Source: Silicimonas algicola (GTDB lineage: Bacteria; Pseudomonadota; Alphaproteobacteria; Rhodobacterales; Rhodobacteraceae). From it: a stretch of 64,000 bases of DNA. The stretch's first letter is position 1. Every line of letters starts with the position of its first letter. A program made the position numbers and the translations under genes. The DNA is taken from NCBI RefSeq assembly GCF_003148765.1, contig NZ_QGGV01000009.1, positions 121,817-185,816 of the forward strand. The letters run 5' to 3'. The notes under the pieces are model-generated. The model was given only the letters and a program-made list of their open reading frames with translations. It was not told the origin of the DNA and did not search any database. This document shows positions 1-10,362 of the stretch, one piece after another.

Positions 1-76
1 TGGCGAAGGCGACGAGAAGCGCCGCGTCGGGCGCCTCGTCCGCCGGGGCGTCTGGCCTTGAGTTCTGTCCGTCCAT
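1..76 (-). CDS. N-terminus of an RNA polymerase sigma factor (ECF-like), partial
   Basis: Reading leftward from an ATG at 76, 25 codons are open to the window edge. After an Asp/Ala/Pro-rich start they end in DAALLVAFA, which resembles the opening of region 2 in ECF sigma factors (typically D..L..AFA.GD). It lies downstream of, and in the same direction as, the EF-hand gene. Only the start is present, so the sigma-factor call is a pattern match; the rest of the gene lies outside the window. Confidence 0.5.
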   Translation of the reverse strand, partial: MDGQNSRPDAPADEAPDAALLVAFA

Positions 77-137
77 CGCGACCCCGGCGTAGCGCCGGAC
101 CGCCCGTCAGGCAATCCGGCTTCGCATGCGGCTGGCG

Positions 138-662
138 TCAGTTGCGGAACTTGTGCCACCCGCCTTTTTCCCCGTCATGTCCGCCTCGCATGCCGCGACG
201 CTCGGTCATCCGCTCTTTCGCGGCGTCGAACTCTTCCTGGCTCACACCTCCCGAGTTGTCGGTGTCGAAGCGGTCGATCATCCGGGCGCCCGGACCCCCG
301 CGGCCCATGCGGGCTTCAAGCGCGTCGCGGCTGAGGTTTCCGTCGCCGTCGGCGTCGAGACGTCCGAACATCTCGCCCGCCCGCTCGGCTGCCTTCGCCT
401 GCGCGTGGGCGGTGAACTCCTCGAGCGTGACATTGCCGTCGCCGTTCGTGTCGAACTCGGCGAAGCGGTTGGCGCGCATCGCCTCCATGTCCTCGACCGT
501 GATCTCGCCCGAGCCGTCGGCGTCAAGCGTGGCGAAATCCATCGGCCCGGCTTCGGTCGCTTCGGCGTCGGGCGTCGTGGCAGTGTCCTGCGCAATCGCC
601 ATCCCTGCGCCGGCGGCGATCAGGGTGGTGGCCAGCAGGATCTTCAACTTGTTCTTGTCCAT
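138..662 (-). CDS. Secreted EF-hand protein with four acidic loops
   Basis: 174 aa. An N-terminal signal peptide (KNKLKILLATTLIAAGAGMAIAQ) is followed by four 12-residue EF-hand loops: DADGSGEITVED, DTNGDGNVTLEE, DADGDGNLSRDA and DTDNSGGVSQEE. The product should be a periplasmic calcium-binding protein. The ATG at 662 is preferred to the ATG at 677 because GGAG lies 9 nt upstream. The linker between loops 1 and 2 is only 12 residues, and the other linkers are 18-20. Loop position 2 is Ala or Thr, so the lanmodulin Pro signature is absent. The C-terminus is rich in Gly, Arg and Lys. The gene is divergent from the thiolase. Confidence 0.85.
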   Translation of the reverse strand: MDKNKLKILLATTLIAAGAGMAIAQDTATTPDAEATEAGPMDFATLDADGSGEITVEDMEAMRANRFAEFDTNGDGNVTLEEFTAHAQAKAAERAGEMFGRLDADGDGNLSRDALEARMGRGGPGARMIDRFDTDNSGGVSQEEFDAAKERMTERRGMRGGHDGEKGGWHKFRN

Positions 663-794
663 CGGTATGCACTCCATGTTCCGATCATGTGCATTCAACG
701 GAGCTGGCAGGCATTTCCGTCGCAGAAAATTTCCGCACTGGCCGCGAGCGGGCGAACCTGTTTCCTTGAGCCGACCTGACTCGGAGTGAAGAAC

Positions 795-1970
795 ATGAAG
801 GATATCGTCATCCTCGGGGGCGCACGGACCGCCATCGGCACCTTCGGCGGCAGCCTGGCGGATGTGGCGCCGATCACCCTCGGCGCGACCGTGGCAAGGG
901 CAGCAATGGAGCGGTCGGGAGTCGAGCCCTCGCAGATCGGCACCGTGGTCTTCGGTCACGTCATCAATACCGAACCGCGCGACATGTACCTCAGCCGCGT
1001 GGCCGCGATGGAGGCAGGTATCCCCAGCGGCACACCTGCGATGAACGTGAACCGTCTTTGCGGTTCGGGCGCGCAGGCGATCGTGTCGGTCGTCCAGGCG
1101 CTGACGCTCGGCGACGCCGACTTCGGACTTGCCGGGGGCGCCGAGAGCATGAGCCGCTCGCCCTACATCCTGCCGCAGGCGCGCTGGGGTCAGAAGATGG
1201 GCGACGCCAGCGCGCAGGACATGATGCTGGGCGCGCTCAACTGTCCCTTCGGCACAGGTCACATGGGCGTCACCGCGGAAAATGTCGCGAAGGAACACAA
1301 CGTCTCCCGCGAGGCGCAGGACGCCTTCGCCATGGAGAGCCAGGAACGCGCGGCGAGCGCCATCGCCGAGGGGCGCTTCAAGGACCAGATCGTGCCCGTT
1401 GAGGTGAAGGTGAAGCGCGAAACGGTCGCGTTCGACACGGACGAGCACCCCAAGCAGACCTCTCTCGACAAGCTCGCGTCCCTACGCCCGGCTTTTCAGA
1501 AGGACGGCAGCGTCACCGCCGGCAACGCGAGCGGCATCAACGACGGCGCCGCGGCTCTGGTCCTCGCCACCGCCGAGGCGGCGCAGGCGGCAGGACTGAC
1601 CCCACGCGCGCGGATCGTCGGCTACGCCCACGCCGGCGTCCGGCCCGAGGTCATGGGCATTGGTCCAGTGCCCGCGGTCGAGGCGCTCTTGAAGCGCACC
1701 GGCCTGACAGTCGCCGACTTCGACGTGATCGAATCGAACGAAGCCTTCGCCGCGCAGGCGCTCGCCGTCAACAAGGGCCTCGGCCTCGATCCGGCGCGGG
1801 TCAACCCGAACGGCGGCGCCATCGCACTGGGTCACCCCGTTGGCGCGACGGGTGCCATCCTTACCATCAAGGCGTTCTACGAACTCGAGCGTATCGGCGG
1901 CAAGCGGGCGCTGGTCACAATGTGCATCGGAGGCGGGCAGGGAATCGCGCTGGCGATCGAGCGTCTATGA
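795..1970 (+). CDS. phaA: Acetyl-CoA acetyltransferase (biosynthetic-type thiolase)
   Basis: 391 aa, the usual thiolase length. It condenses two acetyl-CoA to acetoacetyl-CoA, the first step toward polyhydroxybutyrate, or runs in reverse in degradation. The nucleophilic Cys is at residue 89 in NRLCGSGAQ. The His motif is in GGAIALGHPVGATG and the second catalytic Cys is in MCIGGGQG near the C-terminus. The ATG at 795 is chosen because GGAG lies 8 nt upstream; an in-frame GTG at 786 overlaps that site. No phaB or phaC is adjacent, so phaA versus a degradative thiolase (atoB) cannot be decided here. Confidence 0.93.
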   Translation: MKDIVILGGARTAIGTFGGSLADVAPITLGATVARAAMERSGVEPSQIGTVVFGHVINTEPRDMYLSRVAAMEAGIPSGTPAMNVNRLCGSGAQAIVSVVQALTLGDADFGLAGGAESMSRSPYILPQARWGQKMGDASAQDMMLGALNCPFGTGHMGVTAENVAKEHNVSREAQDAFAMESQERAASAIAEGRFKDQIVPVEVKVKRETVAFDTDEHPKQTSLDKLASLRPAFQKDGSVTAGNASGINDGAAALVLATAEAAQAAGLTPRARIVGYAHAGVRPEVMGIGPVPAVEALLKRTGLTVADFDVIESNEAFAAQALAVNKGLGLDPARVNPNGGAIALGHPVGATGAILTIKAFYELERIGGKRALVTMCIGGGQGIALAIERL

Positions 1971-2035
1971 CGCTTAAGCCTTCGTTTACCTAAAGGATTT
2001 CATAACGAGTGCGTTGCCGAGAGGGAGCGCACGCA

Positions 2036-4393
2036 ATGGACCTGTCGAACCAACTGGCCTCCGAGCGCCGCGCCCGGCTCGCGGCCGAGCGGCTTCTCCA
2101 GCAGATGAAGTCCGAACTCTACCAGGCCAACGAAAGCCTGTCGCTTCACGCCCGCCACCTGTCGAGCGAGATCGCGGTGACGCAGGAAGAGGTGGCGAGC
2201 GTCCGGACCGAGGCGGCCCTGCTTCAGGAACGGTATGACCGCGCGCAGCAAAACCTGCGCACCGCCGAAAGCGCGATCACCATCGCCGAGCGGCGGCTGT
2301 GGGACTCGCTTGAAACGATCCGCGACGGCTTCGCGGTCTTCGGTCCCGACGACGTGCTGATTGCGGCGAACCGCGCCTATCTCGCGATCTTCGACGGGCT
2401 CGAGATGGTGCGGCCCGGCATCGCGCTGTCCGAGCTTTTCGCTCTTCTGGCTGAGGAAGGCATCGTCGACACCGGCCGCATCAAGGCGGCGACGTGGAAG
2501 CAGAAGATGCTGGACCGGCTCAAGGCCAACCGCATCGAAAGCGCGGTCCTCAAGGTCTGGAACGGAACCTATATCAAGCTCATCGACCGCCGCACGCGCG
2601 ATGGGGACCTCGTCACGCTGGCGCTCAACATCACCGACCAGATCGAGCGCGAGCATGCCCTGCAAGAGGCGAGCCAACGCGCCGAAGCGGCGAACCGCGC
2701 CAAGTCGGCCTTCCTCGCCAACATGAGCCACGAGATCCGGACGCCCATGAACGGCGTGATCGGAATGGCCGACCTTCTGGCCGAGACCGACCTCGACGAC
2801 GAGCAGCGCGCCTATATCGACACCATCCGCACCTCGGGCGAGGCGCTTCTGGTCATCATCAACGACGTGCTCGACTATTCCAAGATCGAGGCCGACAAGG
2901 TCAGTCTGAAGGCGCGGCCGTTCGATCTGGAACGCTGCATCCACGACGTCGTCATGCTGCTCAGCCCCAGTGCGTCGGACAAGGGGCTTCAGATCGCCGT
3001 CGACTACGACCTCTTCATGCCGACGAGCTATCTGGGCGACGCGGGACGGATCCGGCAGGTGCTGACCAACCTCGTGGGCAATGCCATCAAGTTCACGTCC
3101 GAAGGGCATGTCGCGATCCGCGTCGTGGGGCTGCCGGTCGAAGCCGATACCGAGTACCGCATCCACCTCACGGTCGAGGATACCGGCGTCGGCATCCCCT
3201 CCGACAAGCTGGGCGACATTTTCCGCGAATTTCACCAGGTCGAGAACGACCGTGACAGAACTCACGACGGTACCGGCCTGGGTCTTGCGATCACGCGTCG
3301 GCTGATCGAGCTGATGAAGGGCGACGTCTGGGTCGACAGCGAAGCAGGGCAGGGGTCGGTCTTCGGCTTCCAGATCACGCTTCCGATCGTCGAGGACGCG
3401 GCTTCGGACGAGGTTTCGGCGCCCGGATGGATGCACCGCGCCATCGTCCTCGATCGCGACGGCATGAACCGCGACATTCTCATCAAGCAACTCGGGCTGA
3501 TGGGCCTCCGCTCGGTCGTGGCGGCGTCGAGGCAGGAAATCGACGCGCTTCCGCCGGGACCCGAGGACATCGTTTTCATCGGCAGCGACGCGGCCGAAGA
3601 CGTCGAGGTCTTTGCAACCGATGTGTCCGCCCATCACCGCCCTGCTGCGATCTTCCTCGTGACCGACACCATCGGACGGATGCCGAAAGGCCAGACCGCC
3701 TTCGCGGGCGCCCTGCAACGCCCCGTCTTGCGCGCCGAGATGCTGCGCGTCCTGCGCTCGGTCCTCCCCCCGGAGCCTCAGAGTCAGCCAGAGGCTGAGG
3801 GCGATTTTACGCCCGCCGTCCTGGTCGATATGCCCGTCCTGGGTCCCGTCACCTCTGATACGACCCCCGACGACGACAGCGCTCAACTCGATGCGTGTTT
3901 CGACGCGACAGAACCCGAATTCGACCTCGTCGACACGCCACCCCGGGAGACCGGACCCCGCCTCGCGCGCGTTCTCGTGGCCGAGGACAACCGAACCAAC
4001 CGCATGGTCATCGAAAAGATGCTCAAATCCCTGAGCATCGACCTCGTCTTCGCCGAAAACGGACAGGAGCTGGTCGACATCTTCCAGTGGTGGCGGCCCG
4101 ATATCGTCTTCACCGACATCTCGATGCCGCGCATGGACGGAAAGGAGGCCGCGCGCCGCATACGTCGCATCGAGGCCTCGGAAGGTTCCATGCCCTGCCC
4201 CATCGTTGCCATCACGGCGCACGCGATGGAAGGCGACGCCGAAGAGATCTTGGCGGCGGGGATCGATTACTACCTGACGAAGCCCGTGAAGAAGGGCGAG
4301 CTCATCCGGCACATCGAAGCCGCCCGGCCGCCGCACAGCGAACCGCTCCAGCAGGCGATCGCTTTCGAGGCGGCGGATGCCGCCCGCGCCTAG
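2036..4393 (+). CDS. PAS-containing hybrid sensor histidine kinase/response regulator
   Basis: 785 aa, apparently cytoplasmic, with no membrane segment seen. Residues 1-90 form a charged coiled coil. A PAS-like domain follows (about 95-210), then HisKA with the phospho-accepting His232 in [11 protein letters not shown]. HATPase_c follows with an N box ([10 protein letters not shown]) and GTGLGLAI. A degenerate receiver-like segment lies around 475-590, and a C-terminal receiver carries Asp694 in [11 protein letters not shown]. The start at 2036 has GAGGGA 9 nt upstream. The stop overlaps the convergent yaaA stop. No partner regulator is adjacent; the ligand is unknown. Confidence 0.9.
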   Translation: MDLSNQLASERRARLAAERLLQQMKSELYQANESLSLHARHLSSEIAVTQEEVASVRTEAALLQERYDRAQQNLRTAESAITIAERRLWDSLETIRDGFAVFGPDDVLIAANRAYLAIFDGLEMVRPGIALSELFALLAEEGIVDTGRIKAATWKQKMLDRLKANRIESAVLKVWNGTYIKLIDRRTRDGDLVTLALNITDQIEREHALQEASQRAEAANRAKSAFLANMSHEIRTPMNGVIGMADLLAETDLDDEQRAYIDTIRTSGEALLVIINDVLDYSKIEADKVSLKARPFDLERCIHDVVMLLSPSASDKGLQIAVDYDLFMPTSYLGDAGRIRQVLTNLVGNAIKFTSEGHVAIRVVGLPVEADTEYRIHLTVEDTGVGIPSDKLGDIFREFHQVENDRDRTHDGTGLGLAITRRLIELMKGDVWVDSEAGQGSVFGFQITLPIVEDAASDEVSAPGWMHRAIVLDRDGMNRDILIKQLGLMGLRSVVAASRQEIDALPPGPEDIVFIGSDAAEDVEVFATDVSAHHRPAAIFLVTDTIGRMPKGQTAFAGALQRPVLRAEMLRVLRSVLPPEPQSQPEAEGDFTPAVLVDMPVLGPVTSDTTPDDDSAQLDACFDATEPEFDLVDTPPRETGPRLARVLVAEDNRTNRMVIEKMLKSLSIDLVFAENGQELVDIFQWWRPDIVFTDISMPRMDGKEAARRIRRIEASEGSMPCPIVAITAHAMEGDAEEILAAGIDYYLTKPVKKGELIRHIEAARPPHSEPLQQAIAFEAADAARA

Positions 4394-5166
4394 TCCCGCA
4401 CGTCCTCGTCGCGGTGGAATATCAGCCTTGCGCCGTCGCCTTCGGCCGCAACGAAGCGATAGCCTCCAAGGTCGAAGTCGCGCAGCCCCTCGACCGTCGT
4501 CACGCGGTTGTCGACGATGAAGCGCGCCATGGCGCCCCGTGCGACCTTGGCGAAGACGCCGACCATCCGCCCCGTGCCACCCGTCACCTCGTAGAACTCT
4601 GGCGTGACGACGCGCGGCTTCAACGCTTTCAGCTCCACGGCCGAGAAATACTCGCGGCTGGCGCAGTTGACGACGACATCGGTGCCGACGGCCTCGGCCG
4701 CCTCGTTCAGCGCCATTGCGATCCTGTCGCCCCAATAGGCGTAAAGCGTCGTGCCGCGCCGCGTCTTCAGGCGGCTGCCCATCTCCAGCCGATAGGGCTG
4801 GATGGCGTCGAGCGGGCGTAGAACGCCATAGAGACCCGAGAGGATGCGCAGGTGATCCTGCGCCCAGGCCATGTCGTCTGAACCCAGCGAGGCGGCATCG
4901 AAGCCGCGATAGGTATCCCCCGCGAAGGCGTGGATTGCGGGTCGGGTCGTCGCGTCGCCAGGGTCGGAGGCGAAGTCGCGGAACCGCTCGCGGTTCAGCC
5001 GCGCGAGGTCGTCGGACAGGTCCATCAGGCCCTTCAGCGCCTTGAGCGAAAGTTGCCGCGCGTGCCCCGCCAGCCGTGAGGCGTCGGCCAGGAACTCGGG
5101 TTCGGTCGTGACCCCCTCACGCCCGGTCCAGTCGAGCCGCTTGGCGGGCGAAATGGTGACGAGCAT
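4390..5166 (-). CDS. yaaA: Peroxide stress protein YaaA (UPF0246/DUF328)
   Basis: 258 aa and full length for the family. The N-terminal [13 protein letters not shown] and the later blocks [19 protein letters not shown] and [11 protein letters not shown] are characteristic of YaaA, a cytoplasmic DNA-binding protein that limits intracellular iron and Fenton damage during peroxide stress in E. coli. It lies just downstream of tRNA-Pro in the same direction, behind that tRNA's terminator. Its stop overlaps the end of the convergent kinase gene by 4 nt. Confidence 0.93.
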   Translation of the reverse strand: MLVTISPAKRLDWTGREGVTTEPEFLADASRLAGHARQLSLKALKGLMDLSDDLARLNRERFRDFASDPGDATTRPAIHAFAGDTYRGFDAASLGSDDMAWAQDHLRILSGLYGVLRPLDAIQPYRLEMGSRLKTRRGTTLYAYWGDRIAMALNEAAEAVGTDVVVNCASREYFSAVELKALKPRVVTPEFYEVTGGTGRMVGVFAKVARGAMARFIVDNRVTTVEGLRDFDLGGYRFVAAEGDGARLIFHRDEDVRD

Positions 5167-5183
5167 CGGGCCTCCCCCCAGAC

Positions 5184-5205
5184 GAAGAAGGCCCCCGAAG
5201 GGGCC
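5184..5205 (-). terminator. Rho-independent terminator of tRNA-Pro
   Basis: On the minus strand a 6-bp stem GGCCCC/GGGGCC closes on a TTCG tetraloop and is followed by TTCTTC. It begins 12 nt past the tRNA 3' end and lies upstream of the yaaA start, so it should end the tRNA transcript and separate it from yaaA. Confidence 0.75.
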
Positions 5206-5216
5206 CGCGTCGATCT

Positions 5217-5293
5217 TGGTCGGGCAGAGAGGATTCGAACCTCCGACCCCCTGCTCCCGAAGCAGGTGCGCTACCAGGCTGCGCCACTGCCCG
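5217..5293 (-). tRNA. tRNA-Pro (anticodon CGG), CCA encoded
   Basis: The minus strand folds into a complete 77-nt cloverleaf. The 7-bp acceptor stem is CGGGCAG/CTGCCCG with discriminator A followed by an encoded CCA. The anticodon stem is CCTGC/GCAGG around the loop TTCGGGA, giving anticodon CGG. The T arm contains GGTTCGAATCC. It reads the CCG proline codons that are abundant in this GC-rich genome. Confidence 0.96.
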
Positions 5294-5308
5294 ACCGTGC
5301 GGGGCGGA

Positions 5309-6310
5309 TTACTTGGCTTCCGCCCCTTTTGCAAGGGCCTCATGTCCCGGCAGGACGCGCACCGCACGGTCTCTCAGCATGGCGCTGATGGTGATGCCCG
5401 AGGGCGTGCGCGGCTGGGTGCGGGTCTCGAGCACCGGGGTGTGCTTCGACCCGCCCAGGCTTTCGCGCACGACGACGTAGATGCCGGCCAGGATGATGAC
5501 GCACGCGCCCACGAGCGTGTAACGGTCCGGCACTTCCGAGAAGATGAGAAGCCCGAACAGCGCGCCCCATATGATCTGGGAATACTGCATCGGCGCGACG
5601 ATGGCCGCATCGCCGTTGCGATAGGCGGCAATGCTGCACACGCCCCCGATGAACCCGAGCGTCGACATCAGCGCCAGAAGCCCGAATTGTCCCAACTCGA
5701 TCGGCACCCAGACGAAAGGCAGGATCGCGCCCATGACGATCACGTTGGTCATCATCGGATAGAGCATCAGCACCGCGCTCCGCTCCTCACGCCCGATCTT
5801 GCGCGTGACGACGCTGACGATGGCGCTGCCCGCCGCCGCGGTCAGGCCAGCGATATGGCCGAGCGTGAAGGGCGCCGCCCCCGGGCGCAGCACGATCAGG
5901 ACGCCGATCAGACCAAGTGCCACGGCAGCCCATCGGTGCATGCCGACCTTTTCACCCAGGATCGGTATGGACAGCACGGTGATCAGAAGCGGCGCGGCGA
6001 AGATGAAGGCATAGACCTGCGCCAAGGGCAGGACGGAAAAGGCGTAGAAGGCGCAGCCCCCGGTGATCGTTCCCGCGATGGTCCGCACTGCGACATAGCC
6101 CGGATGGACCGGCCTCAGGTTCCCCTGCGTGCGCTCGCGCATCATCATCAGCGTGACCAGCGGAAAGCTGAGCAGGACACTGAAGAACAGGATCTGGAAG
6201 GGCGAGATGTTCTCGCCCAGGAACTTGATGACGACATCGTGGCCCGAGTAGACCGCGAAAGCGAAAAGGGCGAAGGCGACGCCCTTCAGGTTCGATTTCT
6301 CGAGGCTCAT
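5309..6310 (-). CDS. EamA/DMT-superfamily permease
   Basis: 333 aa with about ten hydrophobic segments arranged as two EamA repeats, the usual drug/metabolite transporter architecture of an inner-membrane permease. [19 protein letters not shown] opens repeat 1. The [15 protein letters not shown] region opens repeat 2, and the last helix ([14 protein letters not shown]) is followed by a polar tail of about 45 residues. The start MSLEKSN at 6310 has GGA about 7 nt upstream; an in-frame ATG further upstream has a non-conserved leader. The substrate cannot be predicted from sequence. Confidence 0.85.
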   Translation of the reverse strand: MSLEKSNLKGVAFALFAFAVYSGHDVVIKFLGENISPFQILFFSVLLSFPLVTLMMMRERTQGNLRPVHPGYVAVRTIAGTITGGCAFYAFSVLPLAQVYAFIFAAPLLITVLSIPILGEKVGMHRWAAVALGLIGVLIVLRPGAAPFTLGHIAGLTAAAGSAIVSVVTRKIGREERSAVLMLYPMMTNVIVMGAILPFVWVPIELGQFGLLALMSTLGFIGGVCSIAAYRNGDAAIVAPMQYSQIIWGALFGLLIFSEVPDRYTLVGACVIILAGIYVVVRESLGGSKHTPVLETRTQPRTPSGITISAMLRDRAVRVLPGHEALAKGAEAK

Positions 6311-6385
6311 CGGATTCCGGTCGCTAGTGCTATGCGGCCAGAACGACACCACGCCGCCGTCGGCGTCAAGGCTCGAGCACCGATG

Positions 6386-7267
6386 TCAGCTTCGGCGGAA
6401 GGCGTTTTTCAGCCACACAAGCGGAAGCAGGAGCAGGATCCCGAATTTCTTCAGGAATAGAAGCCCGACCGCCAGGAACCCGGCCTTGGATGCCAGGACC
6501 TTGCCCGCAATCAGGCCCGCGACGCCGACCGCTGCGACCTGGTCAACCGATGGATCGAAGTCGGCATAGGTCTTGCCGTCGACGAAGGTGACCATGCGCG
6601 CGACATCGGGCAGCGCGGTCTTGATTGCGGCGAGCTGATCCATCCCGGCGATGAAGTTGACCGTCATGACGCCCTCGCGGCCCAAAGCCCGGAGCGAGTA
6701 GTTCAGAGAATTGGCGTCCGCGCCGCCGAACTTCAGCTCCATCGCCCAATGCAGCTTCCGCGACGCCTTGTCGTAGCGGGGCGGCTCGGCCCACCCCAGA
6801 AGCTCGAGTGTATCGTATCCGTCCGCGACGCGTTGCGCCGAGGCCACGCGGGCGTCGGCCTGCATCTCGCGCATGAGGGAGCTGTAGTCATAGTCCTCGG
6901 CATCGTCGTCCGACACATAGCCGATGGCGTCGAAGTTGATGTCCGCGCCCCAGACCTCATCGTCCCACGGTGTCATGCCGGCGGGAAACACCATGCCCAG
7001 GGTCTCGGCCTCGGGGTTACCCCAGAGGAAGGTCAGAACGACGTTCGCGTCCTGCGGGAAAAGATAATAATAGCCCTCCGGCACCTCGAGCCTTGCCTGC
7101 CCGCCCGGCAAGAGCACGGTGCCCTGCTGGTAGTCGAAGCTGCGCAGCGCCTCGTTCACCTCGGCGTATTCATAGCCCTTGTGGCCGGGGAACATCTCGT
7201 CGAACGTCTTCGCGTTCGCATGACCTGCGGTGGCCGCAATCACGGCGCAGGCGAAAATGGCTCTCAT
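6386..7267 (-). CDS. DUF2167 membrane-anchored exported protein
   Basis: 293 aa. A signal peptide (MRAIFACAVIAATAGHANA) is followed by the DUF2167 domain with tracts such as QQGTVLLPGGQARLEVPEGYYYL and GWAEPPRYDKASRKLHWAMEL. The C-terminus has two hydrophobic helices (VAAVGVAGLIAG; FLKKFGILLLLPLVWL) that should anchor it in the inner membrane. AAGGA lies 9 nt upstream of the start. The function of the family is not established. It sits downstream of leuB in the same direction, with a 103-nt gap. Confidence 0.85.
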   Translation of the reverse strand: MRAIFACAVIAATAGHANAKTFDEMFPGHKGYEYAEVNEALRSFDYQQGTVLLPGGQARLEVPEGYYYLFPQDANVVLTFLWGNPEAETLGMVFPAGMTPWDDEVWGADINFDAIGYVSDDDAEDYDYSSLMREMQADARVASAQRVADGYDTLELLGWAEPPRYDKASRKLHWAMELKFGGADANSLNYSLRALGREGVMTVNFIAGMDQLAAIKTALPDVARMVTFVDGKTYADFDPSVDQVAAVGVAGLIAGKVLASKAGFLAVGLLFLKKFGILLLLPLVWLKNAFRRS

Positions 7268-7370
7268 CGCTGAAGGTCCTTGGCAGAAGAGTCCTGCCGG
7301 ACTTATCCACCCAAATCGGGCGAGCGTGCGACCGTGTGGCGGCACCCGAACGGCGCCGCCCGCGACCGGA

Positions 7371-8477
7371 TCAAAGGCTGGCGGACAACTTCGCCACGAC
7401 AGCATCGCCCATCTCGGCGGTCGACACGGGCGCCGCGCCGTCCTGTCCCAGAAGGTCGGCCGTGCGCAGGCCATCCGCCAGGACGGCGTTGACCGCCTCC
7501 TCAAGCCGCGTGGCCTCGTCGCCCTTGTCGAACGAATAGCGCAGCGCCATTGCGAAGGACAGGATGCAGGCGATGGGGTTCGCCTTGCCTGTCCCCGCGA
7601 TGTCGGGGGCCGACCCGTGGACGGGCTCGTACAGCGCCTTCGGACGGCCGTTCGCCATCGGCGCACCCAGCGACGCCGACGGCAGCATCCCGAGAGAACC
7701 GGTCAGCATCGCGGCGAGGTCGGACAGGAGGTCGCCGAAGAGGTTGTCGGTCACGATCACGTCGAACTGCTTGGGCCAGCGCGTCAGCTGCATCGCACCC
7801 GCGTCGGCGTACATGTGCGACAGCTCGACGTCCGGATATTCGGCGTCGTGAACCTCCTGTACCACCTGGCGCCAGAGAACGCCCGACTCCATGACGTTCG
7901 CCTTTTCCATCGAGCAGACCTTGTTGCCCCGCTTCCGCGCCAGCTCGAAGGCCGAGCGCGCGACCCGCGCGATCTCGCTTTCCGTGTAGCGCTGCGTGTT
8001 GATGCCGACACGCTCGTTGCCTTCCTGGAAGATGCCGCGCGGCTCGCCGAAATAGACGCCGCTCGTCAGCTCGCGGATGATCATGATGTCCAGTCCGGCC
8101 ACCACGTCCTTCTTCAGCGACGAAAAGTCGGCCAGCGCATCGAAGCACTGGGCAGGGCGCAGGTTGGCATAGAGGTCCATCTCCTTGCGCAGCCGCAGCA
8201 GCCCCCGCTCGGGCTTCACGCTGAAGTCGAGGACGTCGTACTTCGGCCCGCCTACCGCGCCCAGAAGCACCGCGTCGACCGACTGCGCGTGCTCCATCGC
8301 CTCGTCCGTCAGCGGGGTGCCGTGGACATCGTAGGAGGCGCCGCCGACCAGATCCTCGCTCACCTCGAACTTCAGGCCGCGCTTGTCGCCGAACCAGTCG
8401 ATGACCTTGCGGACCTCGGCCATGACTTCGGGGCCGATGCCGTCGCCGGGCAGGATGAGAAGCGAGGGGGTGCTCAT
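7371..8477 (-). CDS. leuB: 3-isopropylmalate dehydrogenase
   Basis: 368 aa, full length. It performs the NAD-dependent oxidative decarboxylation of 3-isopropylmalate in leucine synthesis. GDGIGPEV near the N-terminus, the [14 protein letters not shown] loop, [19 protein letters not shown] (divalent-metal Asp residues) and [18 protein letters not shown] (NAD-binding loop) are all present. AGGAAGG precedes the ATG. It is transcribed in the same direction as leuD and leuC, but separated from leuD by a membrane protein and a broken exported-enzyme gene. Confidence 0.96.
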   Translation of the reverse strand: MSTPSLLILPGDGIGPEVMAEVRKVIDWFGDKRGLKFEVSEDLVGGASYDVHGTPLTDEAMEHAQSVDAVLLGAVGGPKYDVLDFSVKPERGLLRLRKEMDLYANLRPAQCFDALADFSSLKKDVVAGLDIMIIRELTSGVYFGEPRGIFQEGNERVGINTQRYTESEIARVARSAFELARKRGNKVCSMEKANVMESGVLWRQVVQEVHDAEYPDVELSHMYADAGAMQLTRWPKQFDVIVTDNLFGDLLSDLAAMLTGSLGMLPSASLGAPMANGRPKALYEPVHGSAPDIAGTGKANPIACILSFAMALRYSFDKGDEATRLEEAVNAVLADGLRTADLLGQDGAAPVSTAEMGDAVVAKLSASL

Positions 8478-8548
8478 GGGGAAACGCCTTCCTGAATGGG
8501 TCGGACGGGGCCTAGCGCGGGCGTTCCATAGCGTCAAGCGGTGCCGGG

Positions 8549-9649
8549 TCAGGGCCGCGTCTCGACCTCGACCCAGACCAGCCGATGCCGTGAGGCCGTG
8601 CGCGCGGCAGCGTCTCTGGCGCCGTCGTCTTCGGGCCAGTGGATGCCGGCGCGGATCACCTCAAGCGTCGCGGACGGAAGCACGTAGTCGACCCTCAGCG
8701 CGCCGGGTCCGCCTTCGAGCTCCGTCCAGTCCGCGGTGATGCCTCGTGTGCCTTCCGGGTCTGTCAGGTCCGGCCGAGCCAGAAGATCGGCCAGCGCGTT
8801 CTTGTCCCCCTCGCCGCGCTCGGGGTCGGCGTTCGCATCGCCCAGAAGGACGAACCGCTCCGGGGGCGGCCCGAAGCCGGCGTCGAGGAACTGCGACTAG
8901 AACAGCGTCTCGTCCCTGTTGCGCGCCACGTTCCGCGCCTCGAAGGCGGGCGGCGTCGCGTGCCAGGCCAGAAGGTGCAGGCGCGTGCCGTCGGCCAAGA
9001 TCAGGGGCACGTCCCAATGCCCTGTCGTCGACAGCCGCTGCGCCTCGGGCGTTCCGTTCGGCGCTCGATGTCCCGGCAGGTCGGTCCAGGAGAGGCCGGT
9101 GAAGTCCCTGACCTCCTCCATCGCGACAGGCCGCCGCGACAGGATCGCCATGCCGCCCTGTCCGGCGTACTCGCCCCAGCCCTGCGCATCGCCGGGCCCG
9201 CCCAGTCTCCCGTCGCCGTCCAGATCGAGACCGCTGTCCATCCCCCGGTTCGGTCGCAAAGCCAGCCGGTGCGGATAGCCTCCGACCTGATCCGCAAGTG
9301 CGTTCAGGGTCACGCCCCCCAGATCCCAGTCGATGTCGAGAAGCAGAACCGCATCCGCATCCACCTCTTTCAGCACCGCGACCACTGCGCCCACCTGGGG
9401 GTCGCCGTCCGACAGGATGGCCTCCAGCAGCAGGCCGGGGCCGTCGCGCGAAAGCTCGGTGTGGAAGGTGGCGATCTTCAGCCGCTCGGCCCAAACGGGC
9501 GCGGCGACGAGGCAGAGAAGGATCAGACCGGCAAGAGCCCGGCGTTGCCTTCGTCCTGCGACGACATGCGCCGCTTTTCCGTGATAAGTGCAGCGATCCG
9601 GCCCATGGCGATGCCGCGCATGAAGAGGGATGCCGGAAGAAATGCCCAT
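8549..9649 (-). pseudogene. Endonuclease/exonuclease/phosphatase-family exported protein, interrupted by an in-frame TAG
   Basis: One reading frame encodes a signal-like segment (RRALAGLILLCLVAAPVWA), then an EEP-fold protein with VDADAVLLLDIDWDLGG, LLAWHATPPAFEARNVARNRDETLF and, after the break, ERFVLLGDANADPE and LRVDYVLPS. The last two fit the GD.N and D..L motifs of the Mg-dependent EEP superfamily. A TAG at 8897-8899 falls between DETLF and SQFLDAGFG, where related proteins tend to have Trp, so TGG to TAG is the simplest change. The natural start is unclear: the only in-frame ATG (9649) lies within the upstream gene, and the signal peptide begins near 9560. The catalytic GD.N motif lies after the stop, so the truncated product should be inactive. 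Confidence 0.75.
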
Positions 9650-10362
9650 GCCGCCACCGTCCAGATCAGCGTCTGCGGGCTTTCCAGCGTGACGGCGCCG
9701 AACAGCGCCGTCGCCGACTTGATGACCGCCGGCGTCAGGAATGGCAGTAGAAACCCTAAGGCGATGTTAAAGCGCGCGTCGCGTTCCAGCCGTTCCACAA
9801 CGTCGCCGCCCGCCGTGGGGTCGAAGGTGGGCAGGTTGATCCAGACGTTGAAGCTGCCGCGCTGAAGCGGCCAGCGGTACATGCGCTGCACCACGACGAA
9901 GATCGCCAGGGTCGCCAGCGAGATGACATAGGCGATCCCGGCCGAGTCCCGGACAAGCTGGACGTGGCGCACCGACGCCTCGGGCGGCAGCATCAGCACG
10001 ACGAGGCGTACCGGCGAATAGGGGAAATCGATCAGCCGTCCGACCGAGGCGCCGATGCCGTCGATGACCGAGGTGAGCATCGTCGGCGCGATCGAGCCTC
10101 GCGTGACAAGCGACAAGAGGATCACGGTGACGAACAGCGATCCGAAGCGGATGCGATTGAACGGCGGCGCATCGCGGAACTCGACGAGGCCCGGATAGGT
10201 CGAGGCGTATTCGAAGAAGGTGAGGCCCGCGCCGAAGATCGCGATCAGCGTGACGATCTGCGAGACATCCGTCGACATTCCCGGAAGGATCAGCGACGGC
10301 GTCGCGATCAAAAGAACCACGAGAAATGCACGGACCGCCGCGCCGACCAGCCGGTATATCAC
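9523..10362 (-). CDS. Conserved membrane protein of unknown function
   Basis: 279 aa with about six hydrophobic stretches (for example AFLVVLLIATPSLILPG, IVTLIAIFGAGLTFFEYAS, GSLFVTVILLSLVTRG and TLIWTVAAWAFLPASLFMRG), so an integral inner-membrane protein. The start is a GTG at 10362 with AAGGGG about 8 nt upstream. No catalytic motif was recognised. Its 3' end overlaps the proposed start region of the interrupted endonuclease-family gene, which suggests translational coupling. Nothing in its sequence links it to the neighbouring leucine genes. Confidence 0.75.
   Translation of the reverse strand: MIYRLVGAAVRAFLVVLLIATPSLILPGMSTDVSQIVTLIAIFGAGLTFFEYASTYPGLVEFRDAPPFNRIRFGSLFVTVILLSLVTRGSIAPTMLTSVIDGIGASVGRLIDFPYSPVRLVVLMLPPEASVRHVQLVRDSAGIAYVISLATLAIFVVVQRMYRWPLQRGSFNVWINLPTFDPTAGGDVVERLERDARFNIALGFLLPFLTPAVIKSATALFGAVTLESPQTLIWTVAAWAFLPASLFMRGIAMGRIAALITEKRRMSSQDEGNAGLLPV

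Noticed and set aside
138..662. Lanmodulin identity for the EF-hand protein
   Set aside because: Loops lack Pro at position 2 and Asp at position 9; only one linker has lanmodulin-like spacing.
2000..4735. 911-codon open frame opposite the hybrid kinase
   Set aside because: It is antisense to a well-supported kinase, runs into the yaaA region and has low-complexity Arg/Asp composition typical of GC-rich shadow frames.
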